NCBI RefSeq assembly: GCF_002287075.1
Contig: NZ_NSKE01000002.1
Span: 186,001-250,000, forward strand
Length of the DNA: 64,000 nucleotides
DNA from: Fodinibius salipaludis
GTDB taxonomy: Bacteria > Bacteroidota > Rhodothermia > Balneolales > Balneolaceae
Reading direction: 5' to 3'
Positions 17,393 to 26,669 of this stretch are shown piece by piece (the stretch's first letter is position 1; every line of letters starts with the position of its first letter). The position numbers and the translations under genes were made by a program. The notes beneath the pieces were generated by a model. That model was given only the letters and a program-made list of their open reading frames with translations. It was not told the DNA's origin and searched no databases.

Positions 17393-18082
17393 CTACACGT
17401 GAAATCCGTCCTCAACTTCTTCTTGTACTATTTGTCCATCAAAAAGGTTTATTGTGTGCTCGGCATAACCCGCATCGTGTGGAGAGTGAGTCACCATCAC
17501 GATAGTCGTGCCCTGGTCGTTAAGCTCTGCCAAAAGCTTCATCACTTCATCTCCGTGGTCGGAATCCAGATTTCCTGTTGGCTCATCGGCCAGAATTAAT
17601 TTAGCGTTCGCTACAACTGCTCGAGAAATAGCTACGCGCTGCTGCTGACCACCGGAGAGCTGCTGCGGAAAGTGATTACGACGGTGTATCATATTCATGC
17701 GATCGATAGCAGCTTCCGCCTTTTCCTTACGTTCATCTTCGGGCATCCCCAGATACAGCAGTGGGAGCTCTACATTTTCAAAAACGGTAAGCTCGTCAAT
17801 CAGGTTAAAACTCTGAAAAACAAAGCCGATATTTCCTTTGCGGAGTCGGGCTCGCTCGCGTTCTGACTTATCAGACACTTCATAATCCAGAAATTGATAG
17901 GTGCCTTCTGTGGGATTATCAAGCAGCCCCAAAATATTTAGCAGCGTCGACTTCCCGCATCCCGATGGACCCATAATAGCACAAAACTCTCCTTCACTTA
18001 TTTCCAGATCTATGCCATTAAGAGCTGTTGTTTCAACTTCATCAGTGGTATATACCTTTTTAAGATTATTTGTCTTGATCAT
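17393..18082 (-). CDS. ABC transporter ATP-binding protein (MacB/LolD family)
   Basis: A 229-residue ATPase that should energise the FtsX-type permeases of this cluster from the cytoplasmic side. It has Walker A GPSGCGKST near residues 39-47, a Q-loop FQSFNLIDELT, the signature LSGGQQQR, Walker B LILADEPTGNLDS and a switch His in VTHSPHDAGYA. The LIDELTVFENVELPLLYLG segment is typical of the LolD/MacB subfamily. It sits between the HlyD-type gene (35 bases upstream) and permease copy 2, so the probable transcript order is adaptor, ATPase, permease 2, serine hydrolase, permease 1. Confidence 0.95.
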   Translation of the reverse strand: MIKTNNLKKVYTTDEVETTALNGIDLEISEGEFCAIMGPSGCGKSTLLNILGLLDNPTEGTYQFLDYEVSDKSERERARLRKGNIGFVFQSFNLIDELTVFENVELPLLYLGMPEDERKEKAEAAIDRMNMIHRRNHFPQQLSGGQQQRVAISRAVVANAKLILADEPTGNLDSDHGDEVMKLLAELNDQGTTIVMVTHSPHDAGYAEHTINLFDGQIVQEEVEDGFHV

Positions 18083-18117
18083 AGTCTAATGTATTAAGGT
18101 TTCAATTATTAGCATCA

Positions 18118-19407
18118 TTATTCTAAATTTAGAACCTCATTTTCGCCAAAAGAACCGTAATTAGATGTTATCACACGATCGCCCTCATCCAGCCCAGATA
18201 GGACTTCAAAATAATTTGGGTTCTGTCTCCCCAATCGGATGTCATGCCTTACCGCTTTATCGCCATCCTCTGTAATTTTATATACCCAATTACCACCGGT
18301 CTTTTGATAAAATCCGCCTCTATCCAATACTAATGTAGATCCCGATTCCCCGAGCATAAGCTGAATGCGGAGTGTCTGTCCGCGAGTAAGATCACCGGGA
18401 ACCTGTTCGGTAAATTCCATATCTACCTTAAACTGTCCGTTTTCCACAACCGGATATACCTTGGTAATCTCCAGCTGGTGGGTATTACCGTTATAATCAA
18501 ACGTACCTTTCAGACCCGTTGTAACTCTGGAAAGATGATACTCATCTATTTGTACACGAACTTTGTAGTTATCCAAAATATCGACTTGCCCAATCCGCTC
18601 ACTGGATGAAATAGATTGCCCGGGATTAAGCTCAATGGTAGATAGCTGTCCCGATATCGGGGCCATCACCACCAGGCGATCTAAAATATTTTGTACCGCT
18701 TCCAAACTTGTCCACATCCGCTCCAGCGACTGATCAATCTGGCGAAGTTGTTGGCTTGACTTAATAGAGTCCTGCTTAAAGGATTCATAGATCAAATCAT
18801 ACCGCTTTTGCTGGTAGTCGTAGTTTTCTTGCGTCTCCAGAAACTGCTGCTCGGCAATAAGATTTTGCTCGTACAACTTCTTCTCGCGTTCGAAATTCGA
18901 TTTCGTTATTTCCAGCTGATTTTCTGCCTGTGCTAATCGCTCTTTCAGACTCAGTGTATTCTGCTCAATATTGAGACGAGAATTTCGCGTTTGGTTGATC
19001 TGGTCATATATAGCAGAGGTTTGTTGCAACACATTGAGACGTAAATCAGAATTGGAAAGGACCACAATCGTGTCTCCCTGCTCTACCATCGCTCCAAACT
19101 CTTCATAAATGTCATCAACCACTCCACCTTCTACTGCGTCCAAGTACATCGTCTGGATAGGCTGTACTGTACCCGTAACCTGGATAAACTCTTGAAAAGG
19201 TTCTTGCTGAACGGCACTGATATTTATTGTAGCTCGATCCACATTTAAGGACGACCGTGCATCCATAAAACCAAAACTGTATACAAAAGCCGACAGAATA
19301 ACCACCCCCGTGATGATCATCCCCAGCTGTTTCTTGCCCCAGCTGCTTTTCTCAATCTTTTTATCCATTCCCTCACTGGAAATACGTGAATCATTCTCCG
19401 TGGCCAT
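18118..19407 (-). CDS. HlyD/MacA-family periplasmic adaptor protein
   Basis: Inner-membrane-anchored adaptor of 429 residues with one N-terminal membrane helix (residues 29-47), a split barrel-sandwich domain (VTGTVQPIQTMYLDAVEGG and VVMAPISGQLSTIELNPGQSIS), a long alpha-helical coiled-coil hairpin (residues 125-225, rich in Gln, Glu and Leu), and C-terminal beta-barrel domains. It links an ABC ATPase/permease to an outer-membrane channel; no TolC-like gene is in the window. An alternative ATG at residue 14 (19368), giving MDKKIEKSSWGKKQ, resembles the usual start of such proteins and may be the true start. First gene of the export cluster. Confidence 0.92.
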   Translation of the reverse strand: MATENDSRISSEGMDKKIEKSSWGKKQLGMIITGVVILSAFVYSFGFMDARSSLNVDRATINISAVQQEPFQEFIQVTGTVQPIQTMYLDAVEGGVVDDIYEEFGAMVEQGDTIVVLSNSDLRLNVLQQTSAIYDQINQTRNSRLNIEQNTLSLKERLAQAENQLEITKSNFEREKKLYEQNLIAEQQFLETQENYDYQQKRYDLIYESFKQDSIKSSQQLRQIDQSLERMWTSLEAVQNILDRLVVMAPISGQLSTIELNPGQSISSSERIGQVDILDNYKVRVQIDEYHLSRVTTGLKGTFDYNGNTHQLEITKVYPVVENGQFKVDMEFTEQVPGDLTRGQTLRIQLMLGESGSTLVLDRGGFYQKTGGNWVYKITEDGDKAVRHDIRLGRQNPNYFEVLSGLDEGDRVITSNYGSFGENEVLNLE

Positions 19408-19570
19408 TACTCAGCCCTAAATTATTTTCAATTCCTATCTTTTTTTGTTGACTCGGAACTGCAAGAACATACCTTTCCCACATACCATTAAGTTATACAG
19501 GAGTTCCAATGAACCTACTTGTTACAAAAAAACACATTTTAGAAATCAATTACCGTATCACAACCAAATG

Positions 19571-19987
19571 TTAATCATCCAATATATCATCAATTCGATT
19601 CTTTAGTCTTCTGTCATATTTCTCGCGTTGATGCGATGGTACTGAATAGTGATACTCAGGATTTGTTATAATTATTTTGGTCTGATTCTTTCCAAGACGC
19701 TCTACAACGACTTTTCCCTGATCCTGCTGAACAGACTGATCATTAACAGCCGCCTGAGAATTAAAAATAATGGTATATTTATTTCCCTCATCCGACTTTT
19801 GAGCAAAACCTATATTGAGCGAACTACTACGAATGGCTTGTTCCACCGTTTCCACCATCGTATTAAAATCATGCTCATATGTAATAGAACGGTCACCCGA
19901 AGTGGTCTCCAGCGAACCACATCCTTGCAGAAAAGTTATTACTGTAATAGTAAATAAAACCAGCACTCTCTTTTTAATAGTATTCAT
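19571..19987 (-). CDS. Small lipoprotein of unknown function
   Basis: About 138 residues from the ATG at 19985-19987. The N-terminus MNTIKKRVLVLFTITVITF is a lipoprotein signal with lipobox LQGC, so the mature protein should be envelope-anchored. A longer in-frame start at 20047 would add 20 residues before the signal and is less likely. The mature part has an alternating beta pattern (EHDFNTMVETVEQAIRSS, YTIIFNSQAAV, VVVERLGKNQTKIIITNPEYH) and a basic tail (REKYDRRLKNRIDDILDD). I do not recognise the family. It stands alone between the HlyD gene and the divergent glycosyltransferase. Confidence 0.65.
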   Translation of the reverse strand: MNTIKKRVLVLFTITVITFLQGCGSLETTSGDRSITYEHDFNTMVETVEQAIRSSSLNIGFAQKSDEGNKYTIIFNSQAAVNDQSVQQDQGKVVVERLGKNQTKIIITNPEYHYSVPSHQREKYDRRLKNRIDDILDD

Positions 19988-20171
19988 AAAAATTGACGCT
20001 AAGTTATCTTTTAAATTTTGAAAAATTAGTATGAAAAATATATACAATAAATTGAGTTGTTTCTAAAACCTTTGTCCTCCTTACACTTGGGCGCTAACGA
20101 ATACTTTTCGCCTTTTATCTATCACCTCGTATATTTCAGCAAATTAATAATCACTTTCGAGTTGCATAGTT

Positions 20172-22475
20172 ATGCCCAAAAAGCCGCTGCTTACGGTATC
20201 CGTTGTTGTGCAAAATCATCGGGATGTTATCGAGTCCACGCTGACATCGCTCTATGAAATAGAGGGTATCCCTTTTGAACTTTTCCTTATTGATGACGGA
20301 TCCAACGATAACAGTGATGAAGTTATTCAATCGGTTCTGGACTACTACCAGCACGAACAAACCTTCTATTTTACCCACGAAAAGCCGATAGGGTTGGGCA
20401 ATTCGCTGAATGAGATTTTATCGCAACGGAATGGGCGACTCTTCTGGGCACCCCTGACCATCTCTGATATTGACATCGAACAATTAAGCCTACGGTTGGA
20501 ACAACTCACTGAATCAACCAACAGTGTGCTGGCACTTCAAAATCATGAGCTGCCCACTGGATATAAAGAGTGGATCAACCTTCTTCAACAAAAGAACTGG
20601 CCACAGAACGGCTCTTTTATCTGGGATTTATCAGCCCTCTCAACTGGCAACAGGTTCTTCAATCCTTACCTAAAGGAGTTTCACGGACTTGAGCTGGCTG
20701 CCCGGCTCGGTGATATCTCATCGATCAAAAGTACAAAAAGCTGGTTTGCTCCAAGTAGCCTTTTTGAAGCTCCCGAACCCGACTTCAATATTCGGCAAGA
20801 ACTGCTGTTGACCCTTCTTCGCCGTGCCGATTACGGTGGACAAATGCGAGAAACAATCCTTAAAACCCTTCAAAACCTCTCCGTAAAATCAAAAAAATCC
20901 TACGACAACGACCTACTTAACGAAGCAGTGCAGATGAAACAGGAGGGGCGATTTAACTCGGCGCTGGAACGTATTGAAGAAGTGCTGGAAAACAATCCAA
21001 GTCACAGTGGGGCCCGTAATCTCAAAATTAAAATCCTGGAAAAAAAGCGTCGATACGTAGAGGCATCAGAGCTCAAACACCAGATTTCAAAATCACAAAA
21101 GCAAAAAGAGAAAGAAGAAAAAGAAAAGCCCAAACAACAACCAACTACTGAAACAACTCAGCCATCCGAGCCTGAAGATGTTACCACAAGTCTGATTATC
21201 CCAACGACTACCTATGGCAAGCCCGCCCTCGAACACTGCCTTCTTTCGGTTTCGGAACATTGCGACACCTCTCAACTCGAACTTATTGTCATTGACAATG
21301 CCAGCCTGGATAACACACACGACTACCTGGATGAGCTCAAAGAACGAAACTTCTTAAACTGCCGGGTCATCACCAACACAAAGAATGCGGGCTTTGCTGC
21401 CTCTGTGAACCAAGCGATGGAAAAAGTGAACGGAGAATATGCCTGTATTATCCACAACGACATCGAGTTTGTTGACGACGCTATTACACAGCTTCGGGAT
21501 TTGATGGAGTCTCAGCCCGAATACGCTATTATAGGACCCACAACAAATAAAACCCTCAATCCTGATCAAGCATCCCAGAACATTCAAGAAGACAGTTCCG
21601 ATATTATTCGTGCAGAATATCTTGACAGTTTTTGTATGATGCTTCGTACAGATGCGAATTTAGAGATGGATGAGACCTTCCAACTGGCATTTTTTGAGGA
21701 TATTGATCTCTGCTTTCAAGCTCGATCCAAGGATTTTAAAGTCGGTATTGCTCCGCATATTCAGGTTAAGCACCACTTTGGTACTACCACATTTTCGCTG
21801 GATCTGGATACCGAAAGCGAACAGTACTGGCAAAATGTCTCCTATTTTAATGAAAAATGGAATATCGAAGTCTTTTCTGAAGATGAACTAAAATCGCTCA
21901 GTACATTTGATCAGCTGTTGGCACTGGATGATCTCGTAAATCCATTATTCCCGGAGCCCAAAGTCCAACAGCAGTTCGAGCAGCTTTTCACCGATGAATT
22001 AAAAACAGAAATCCTAAAAACCCAGCACGATGAGGAAACGCTCTGCAAGCTTGTCCACCTGTTTATGGTGATGGAAGAGCGCGAAATTATGCGTCACCTC
22101 GAAGATAAGCTCAACAATATTGATATTCCTGCATCACTTATTTATCAACTGGTGCGCTTTTATTTCAACCGCAATATATATTCTCGTTGTAAGCACTACC
22201 TCAATCAACTTAAGCCGCAAAATGAATCGCTTCGCGCCGACCTGTATCGTTTAGCTATCCTCGTTGAAAACAAAGATCTTGATGAGGCTATACCTATGCT
22301 TAAAGAATTGATGGGGCACGCTCCTGCAAATCCAATGCTGTATAAACTGGCCGGTGATATTCACAAATTTAGCGGTAATAAAGAAGAGGCGATTTCATTT
22401 TACGATCTGGCAGAGCAAATCAATCCTTTTGAGTTTACCAACGAAGAGAAAGATGCGTTTGGGTTTAAACTCTAA
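20172..22475 (+). CDS. Two-domain family 2 glycosyltransferase with C-terminal TPR repeats
   Basis: A 767-residue protein. Residues 5-200 are a GT2-like fold (LLTVSVVVQNHRDVIESTL, LIDDGSNDNSDE), but its later catalytic motifs are weak. Residues 245-305 hold TPR-like helices, then a Lys/Glu-rich linker at 305-335. Residues 340-560 are a second, better preserved GT2 domain with VIDNASLDNT, NAGFAASVN, the metal-site IIHNDIEFV and a Phe/Glu-Asp motif (FFEDIDLCFQA). Residues 600-767 again look like TPR helices. It probably adds sugars to a surface polysaccharide or glycoprotein; substrate unknown. It is a single gene, divergent from the upstream lipoprotein. Confidence 0.88.
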   Translation: MPKKPLLTVSVVVQNHRDVIESTLTSLYEIEGIPFELFLIDDGSNDNSDEVIQSVLDYYQHEQTFYFTHEKPIGLGNSLNEILSQRNGRLFWAPLTISDIDIEQLSLRLEQLTESTNSVLALQNHELPTGYKEWINLLQQKNWPQNGSFIWDLSALSTGNRFFNPYLKEFHGLELAARLGDISSIKSTKSWFAPSSLFEAPEPDFNIRQELLLTLLRRADYGGQMRETILKTLQNLSVKSKKSYDNDLLNEAVQMKQEGRFNSALERIEEVLENNPSHSGARNLKIKILEKKRRYVEASELKHQISKSQKQKEKEEKEKPKQQPTTETTQPSEPEDVTTSLIIPTTTYGKPALEHCLLSVSEHCDTSQLELIVIDNASLDNTHDYLDELKERNFLNCRVITNTKNAGFAASVNQAMEKVNGEYACIIHNDIEFVDDAITQLRDLMESQPEYAIIGPTTNKTLNPDQASQNIQEDSSDIIRAEYLDSFCMMLRTDANLEMDETFQLAFFEDIDLCFQARSKDFKVGIAPHIQVKHHFGTTTFSLDLDTESEQYWQNVSYFNEKWNIEVFSEDELKSLSTFDQLLALDDLVNPLFPEPKVQQQFEQLFTDELKTEILKTQHDEETLCKLVHLFMVMEEREIMRHLEDKLNNIDIPASLIYQLVRFYFNRNIYSRCKHYLNQLKPQNESLRADLYRLAILVENKDLDEAIPMLKELMGHAPANPMLYKLAGDIHKFSGNKEEAISFYDLAEQINPFEFTNEEKDAFGFKL

Positions 22476-22514
22476 AATGATCGCTTTCCCATAAAGACTG
22501 GCTTAAAAAAGAAA

Positions 22515-22538
22515 GACCCCACCGATCAAGGTAGGGCC
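22515..22538 (+). terminator. GC-rich hairpin after the glycosyltransferase gene
   Basis: GACCCCACC (22515-22523) can pair with GGTAGGGCC (22530-22538) at seven of nine positions around a six-base loop, 40 bases past the stop. There is no T run after it. A second small hairpin (CGCC-TAAAAA-GGCG) follows near 22562-22575. A terminator role is plausible but not certain. Confidence 0.35.
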
Positions 22539-22640
22539 TCCACTATTCATCAAGAGAGACGCCTAAAAAGGCGCCTTGTAATTTCATCAATTATATACAG
22601 AGTTCAAAATATGATTACGGTTAAATTTCGTAAAAATTTC

Positions 22641-23498
22641 TCAACGAACCATAATCTCTACGGTATTCAATAGCTTTTTTAGGCTTTCTGCCGTATCCAG
22701 CTTATCCTGCTTTTCATAACTGTTAATAAGATTCCGGATACATCGAGCAAGGATATCCTCCTCAGTGCTGGTCGAAAAATGTTTACTTTTGGGCTCTACA
22801 CCGTTCTGTTTTAGAAAGTAATAACATTGATCGTACGTAACTACTTTTCCATGATCGAAAGGATCAATCAAAATTTCTTCGTTCGCCGTTTTATACTTCA
22901 TCATAAAATGAATCGGCATGTTGATCCCATAAAATGGAAGATCCAGGCGCCGGCCAATAAACAGCACAATTAGGGCCAGCGAAATAGATAACCCTTGTCG
23001 CCGGTCAATTACGCGATTCAAATAAGAATTGTATGGATTATAATAGTCATTCGTGCTTCCACTAAACTCCAGATCCTCAAACACAAAATTGAGCACTTTG
23101 TGCATTTTTTGTGTCTGGCTGAGCGAATAGCGCACATCATCGGCAATCATGTCAGCAAAACGATCGAGTTTCTTCTTGTACTCTCTTTCGCGCAGTGTAG
23201 GATTATCAAATCGCGATAAAATAAACACCGCATTCTCCAACTGTTCCATATTCGAAAGCCCACCGTCGAGCACATCCATAAAATCCTGCTCTACACTTCC
23301 GAAGGTAATATGCTGAATAATCTCATTGATAAGCTCCCGCGCTTCTGCATCATTGGTCTCTCTTTTCTGTTGATCGAGCAATGGCACGGCTGTTTCCCCA
23401 AGCTCAAACAAGCGATTGCGAACTTCTGATTTTACAAAGGGATCGGGATCATCCAATAAATAAACAAGAGATTCTATTTCTGACTTTTTAGCTGACAT
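22641..23498 (-). CDS. SirB1/transglutaminase-like protein
   Basis: A 285-residue protein with the SirB1-type transglutaminase-like domain: YNPYNSYLNRVIDRRQGLSIS (conserved N-S-x-L-x-x-V-x-x-R-R-x-G) and LPFYGINMPIHFMMKY, then ILIDPFDHGKVV. In place of the transglutaminase Cys a Ser (GLSISL) is present, as in many SirB1 proteins, so activity is doubtful. The N-terminal 70 residues (LVYLLDDPDPFVKSEVRNRLFELG) look like a HEAT-repeat pair. It probably acts as a cytoplasmic scaffold or regulator; no function can be assigned. It is divergent from arcA. Confidence 0.83.
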   Translation of the reverse strand: MSAKKSEIESLVYLLDDPDPFVKSEVRNRLFELGETAVPLLDQQKRETNDAEARELINEIIQHITFGSVEQDFMDVLDGGLSNMEQLENAVFILSRFDNPTLREREYKKKLDRFADMIADDVRYSLSQTQKMHKVLNFVFEDLEFSGSTNDYYNPYNSYLNRVIDRRQGLSISLALIVLFIGRRLDLPFYGINMPIHFMMKYKTANEEILIDPFDHGKVVTYDQCYYFLKQNGVEPKSKHFSTSTEEDILARCIRNLINSYEKQDKLDTAESLKKLLNTVEIMVR

Positions 23499-23613
23499 TA
23501 TTTTAAGGATAAATTCTATTTACCATCTGATTAGTATTTGGAAACAGCTTTGACCGTCAAATCGTGCGAACAAAATAGAGAAAAAGTTTTTGAATTATCT
23601 ACCTAAATCTCAA

Positions 23614-23645
23614 TTTAAATATTGCCCGTTCAAAACGTATATTTG
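23614..23645 (+). promoter_or_regulatory. Candidate FCB-type promoter for arcA
   Basis: TATATTTG at 23638-23645 matches the Bacteroidota -7 consensus TAnnTTTG exactly, with TTTA at 23614-23617 a 20-base spacer upstream in place of TTTG. The arcA ATG at 23701 lies 55 bases downstream. This placement also argues against an arcA start upstream of the element. No experimental support. Confidence 0.4.
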
Positions 23646-23700
23646 GCCTTATGTAATAAGCTTATCGACCAATTTTTTAATCTATTCAATAAAAATATTC

Positions 23701-24924
23701 ATGAAGCTATCCGTTACGTCCGAAACCGGATTATTAAAAAGCGTTATTGTCCACACTCCCGGCAAAGAGGTTTCGCTGGTAAACCCTGAGCTCAAAGACG
23801 AGCTCCTTTTTGATGATATCATTTTTGAAAGTGACGCTCGTAAGGAACACCTGGAGATGCTCAAAATTTTCAAAGCGGCTATGCCTGCCGATGGGGAAAT
23901 TCATGAAATTACGGATCTGTTTGGCCAAGCTCTTGATACTGAAGATGCTCGCGGATATTTCATTGAGAAGCTAATCACCCGTATGCCGGAAGAAAATCTT
24001 AAAGCTATTGAACAAAATTTGCTTGCCCTTTCGGGGGGCGAACTGCTTCGCTTTGTGATTGACGGGGCAACACCTTCTATTCCCAACTTTAATATGCATC
24101 CCACGCCCAACCTCTTATTTACCCGGGATCTGGCTGCCGTTGTCAACGAGAGTATTCTCTTATCACGTCCGGCTAAAAAAGCCCGCGTTCGGGAAGCGGT
24201 GCTCATGGAAACACTGATCAAATTTCATCCGCTCTTTGCTGATATTAAAGAAAAGACTATAAAAATTTCGGACCAAGAATCCATTGAGGGGGGCGATGTA
24301 CTTGTTGCCTCTGATAAAGTTGTGCTTATTGGTATGAGTGAACGGACCTCATTCAGCGGATTGATGAATGCCACTGAAGGGTTACTGCAGCAAGGCGTTG
24401 AACATGTTCTTGCCGTAGACATCCCCAAGCAGCGTTCTTCCATGCATCTTGATACTATTTTTACCTTTGCCAGCGAGAACGAATGCGTGGCTTTTCCTCC
24501 AGCTATCACCGTACGCAGTAACAACGTAGTTGCCCTGCGATCCCAAAATGGTTCTATTATTTCGGAATCCAAACCCTCATTAAAAACAGCACTTGAGGAA
24601 TTATTGGATCGCGACTTAACGTTCATCAATTGCGGAGGAAATCAACGCACCAATCAATTTCGCGAACAATGGACCGACGGCGCTAACGTTTTTGCAATAG
24701 CGCCCGGTATTATTGTAGGCTACGAACGAAACACAAACACCTTTAACGAGTTGAAGGAACATGGATATCAACTGATGAATCAATATGAATTTATTGAAGA
24801 ATACCACGATACTCCCTTTGACCCTACAGGCAAAAAAATTGCCATCAGCTTTTTAGGTCATGAACTCTGTCGCGGTCGCGGCGGCGCCCGATGTATGACC
24901 ATGCCCATAGCAAGAGAATCCTAA
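23701..24924 (+). CDS. arcA: Arginine deiminase
   Basis: Cytoplasmic enzyme converting arginine to citrulline and ammonia. It is 407 residues from the ATG at 23701; an in-frame upstream start (23590) would add 37 unlikely hydrophobic residues across the candidate promoter. Family motifs are FTRDLAAVV, SIEGGDVL, SMHLDTIFTF (the catalytic His-x-Asp) and the nucleophile Cys398 in GGARCMTMP. No ornithine carbamoyltransferase, carbamate kinase or antiporter is nearby, so this is not a complete arginine deiminase pathway locus. The next gene, a membrane protease, begins 16 bases later and is probably co-transcribed. Confidence 0.93.
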   Translation: MKLSVTSETGLLKSVIVHTPGKEVSLVNPELKDELLFDDIIFESDARKEHLEMLKIFKAAMPADGEIHEITDLFGQALDTEDARGYFIEKLITRMPEENLKAIEQNLLALSGGELLRFVIDGATPSIPNFNMHPTPNLLFTRDLAAVVNESILLSRPAKKARVREAVLMETLIKFHPLFADIKEKTIKISDQESIEGGDVLVASDKVVLIGMSERTSFSGLMNATEGLLQQGVEHVLAVDIPKQRSSMHLDTIFTFASENECVAFPPAITVRSNNVVALRSQNGSIISESKPSLKTALEELLDRDLTFINCGGNQRTNQFREQWTDGANVFAIAPGIIVGYERNTNTFNELKEHGYQLMNQYEFIEEYHDTPFDPTGKKIAISFLGHELCRGRGGARCMTMPIARES

Positions 24925-24940
24925 AAACAGAGCAGCACCT

Positions 24941-26170
24941 TTGGATAACAAACCCACCACCGAGACAACCGGATTTCAAATCAGTGACTTTACAGCCAAA
25001 CCCACTATTTGGGAAACTATGCAGCGCGATCTTGATTCCAAAACGGTAACCAAACATTTATCTTTATTTCTAATTACCGTTCTTACCGTTTCGCTGGCCG
25101 GCGCCAGCTTTGTAGGCTTTAATCCCGCACCATTTCCCTTAGCACTTCCTTCTTTATCTGACTTTTATCGCGGACTTCTTTTCTCCGGACTCCTTTTAGG
25201 ATTTTTGGGTGTGCATGAATTTGGCCACTATTTTGCTGCTCTCTATCATCATATTAAAGTTACACTGCCCTATTTTATTCCTATTCCACTGGGCATTGGT
25301 ACCGTTGGAGCTGTCATCCGTATCAAACAGAAAATTAACGACACTTATAAAATGTTTGATGTAGGCGTTGCTGGCCCTTTGGCCGGTTTTGTCGTCTCTC
25401 TGGGGGTTTTACTATACGGATTTTCAACCCTGCCCGATCCCTCATTCATCCAAAATTTCGCAGGTCACGAAGCAGTCAAAGAATACGTCGCCCAATACGG
25501 GGTATTTCCCGATAATCCATTACAAGAAACCAACGGTAAGGTTTTGATTGTTGGAGATACGCTGCTTTATGGTCTACTGGCTTCCTTTTTTGAAAATGTA
25601 CCGCCTATGTGGGAAATGTACCACTACCCTTTTTTATTTGCGGGATGGCTGGGACTCTTTTTTACGGCCCTCAATCTAACACCTATTGGTCAGCTCGACG
25701 GTGGACATATACTCTACTCCCTCATCGGATTTGAAAAGCACAAAATCGTAGCACGGATCTTTTTTGCTGTGCTTATTACGCTGGGAGGAACTGAAGCAGT
25801 GCCTTTTATCCATTTGTCGCTTGGTGAATTTTCTTATCCCTATGGGCTGCTAAGCTGGATCATTTGGGGCGGCGTATTAATGATGCTGCTGCGGAAAGCC
25901 TTCCGAAACGACTTCGAGTGGATAATACCGGTATTTACAGCCTCACTTGGTGTAACAGCCTTATATTTATTTTTCGTTGTTGGGAACCTTACAACCGCAG
26001 GATCACTAATCTGGGTCGTCTGGTCATTTTTTATCGCTTATTTTGTTGGAGTTGAACACCCTCCGGCACTGCGTGAACGCGAGCTTGACCCAACCCGAAA
26101 ATTTCTGGGATGGCTCAGTATGGCTATTTTCGTGCTCTGCATCAGTCCCAACCCACTGTATTTAATTTAA
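24941..26170 (+). CDS. Site-2 protease family (M50) membrane metalloprotease
   Basis: Intramembrane zinc protease-like protein of 409 residues with about nine hydrophobic spans. The active site is visible as HEFGH at residues 92-96 within a membrane helix and QLDGGH at 251-256 (Asp253 as third ligand). There is no PDZ domain, unlike RseP. The layout resembles the plant EGY1/bacterial S2P-like group. The start is TTG at 24941, since no ATG or GTG precedes the N-terminal acidic segment; an ATG at 25019 would lose 26 residues. It lies 16 bases after arcA. Substrate unknown; regulated proteolysis is the usual role. Confidence 0.87.
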   Translation: MDNKPTTETTGFQISDFTAKPTIWETMQRDLDSKTVTKHLSLFLITVLTVSLAGASFVGFNPAPFPLALPSLSDFYRGLLFSGLLLGFLGVHEFGHYFAALYHHIKVTLPYFIPIPLGIGTVGAVIRIKQKINDTYKMFDVGVAGPLAGFVVSLGVLLYGFSTLPDPSFIQNFAGHEAVKEYVAQYGVFPDNPLQETNGKVLIVGDTLLYGLLASFFENVPPMWEMYHYPFLFAGWLGLFFTALNLTPIGQLDGGHILYSLIGFEKHKIVARIFFAVLITLGGTEAVPFIHLSLGEFSYPYGLLSWIIWGGVLMMLLRKAFRNDFEWIIPVFTASLGVTALYLFFVVGNLTTAGSLIWVVWSFFIAYFVGVEHPPALRERELDPTRKFLGWLSMAIFVLCISPNPLYLI

Positions 26171-26222
26171 AAATCGTTATCTTTACTCGCTTTTAACCGC
26201 AAAAACCTAATCTCTCTATTTG

Positions 26223-26642
26223 ATGCGTTATCTATTACTCTCATTTGTTGCCCTACTCTTTATTTCATGCTCAAACGAAACTCCTGAAAATGTATCTGAA
26301 CGGGTAAATCAGCTCATTGCCGATGACAACTATACCCAGGCTTTGGATATCTTAGATAATGCCAATCCCGAACAAACAGATGCGGACCTGCCCAAACTCA
26401 AAGAAAAAACATATCTCAATTATGGACTGTACTTGGAGTATCGGGGTCCTGAAGACAGTACCATGCGCGACCGAATGACCTCTGCGCTGGAACAATTTAT
26501 TGAGGTGCTTAAATTAAATCCTGACAATGAGAAAGCACGAAAAGAGATCCAACAAATTATGGGTATTTACAACACTATGCCCGAAAAATCGCCCGGTGAA
26601 GATATCGTTGCGGAGCTGAATAAGTTGGGGTTTGATTATTAA
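26223..26642 (+). CDS. Small lipoprotein with TPR-like helices
   Basis: A 139-residue protein from the ATG at 26223 (a TTG immediately before it also fits). Residues 1-16 form a lipoprotein signal with lipobox FISC. The mature part has TPR-like helix pairs: VNQLIADDNYTQALDILDNA and ALEQFIEVLKLNPDNEKARK. This suggests a scaffold for protein contacts at the envelope. It is 52 bases after the site-2 protease gene, so it may be in the arcA transcript. Its stop lies three bases before the left arm of the inverted repeat around the next gene. Function unknown. Confidence 0.72.
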   Translation: MRYLLLSFVALLFISCSNETPENVSERVNQLIADDNYTQALDILDNANPEQTDADLPKLKEKTYLNYGLYLEYRGPEDSTMRDRMTSALEQFIEVLKLNPDNEKARKEIQQIMGIYNTMPEKSPGEDIVAELNKLGFDY

Positions 26643-26644
26643 GT

Positions 26645-26669
26645 AAAGCTGTCAGCGTTCAGCTATCAG
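26645..26669. repeat. Left arm of inverted repeat flanking a four-helix-bundle gene
   Basis: This 25-base arm matches the reverse complement of 27042-27066 at 24 of 25 positions. It contains the word AGCTATCAG and GTCAGCGTTCAG. It overlaps the end of the four-helix-bundle gene, whose last codons Ala-Asp-Ser-stop are written within it, and begins three bases after the upstream lipoprotein stop. Confidence 0.9.

Noticed and set aside
23590..23700. Upstream arcA start at 23590.
   Set aside because: The extra 37 residues are hydrophobic and unlike the family, and a candidate promoter lies within that stretch.
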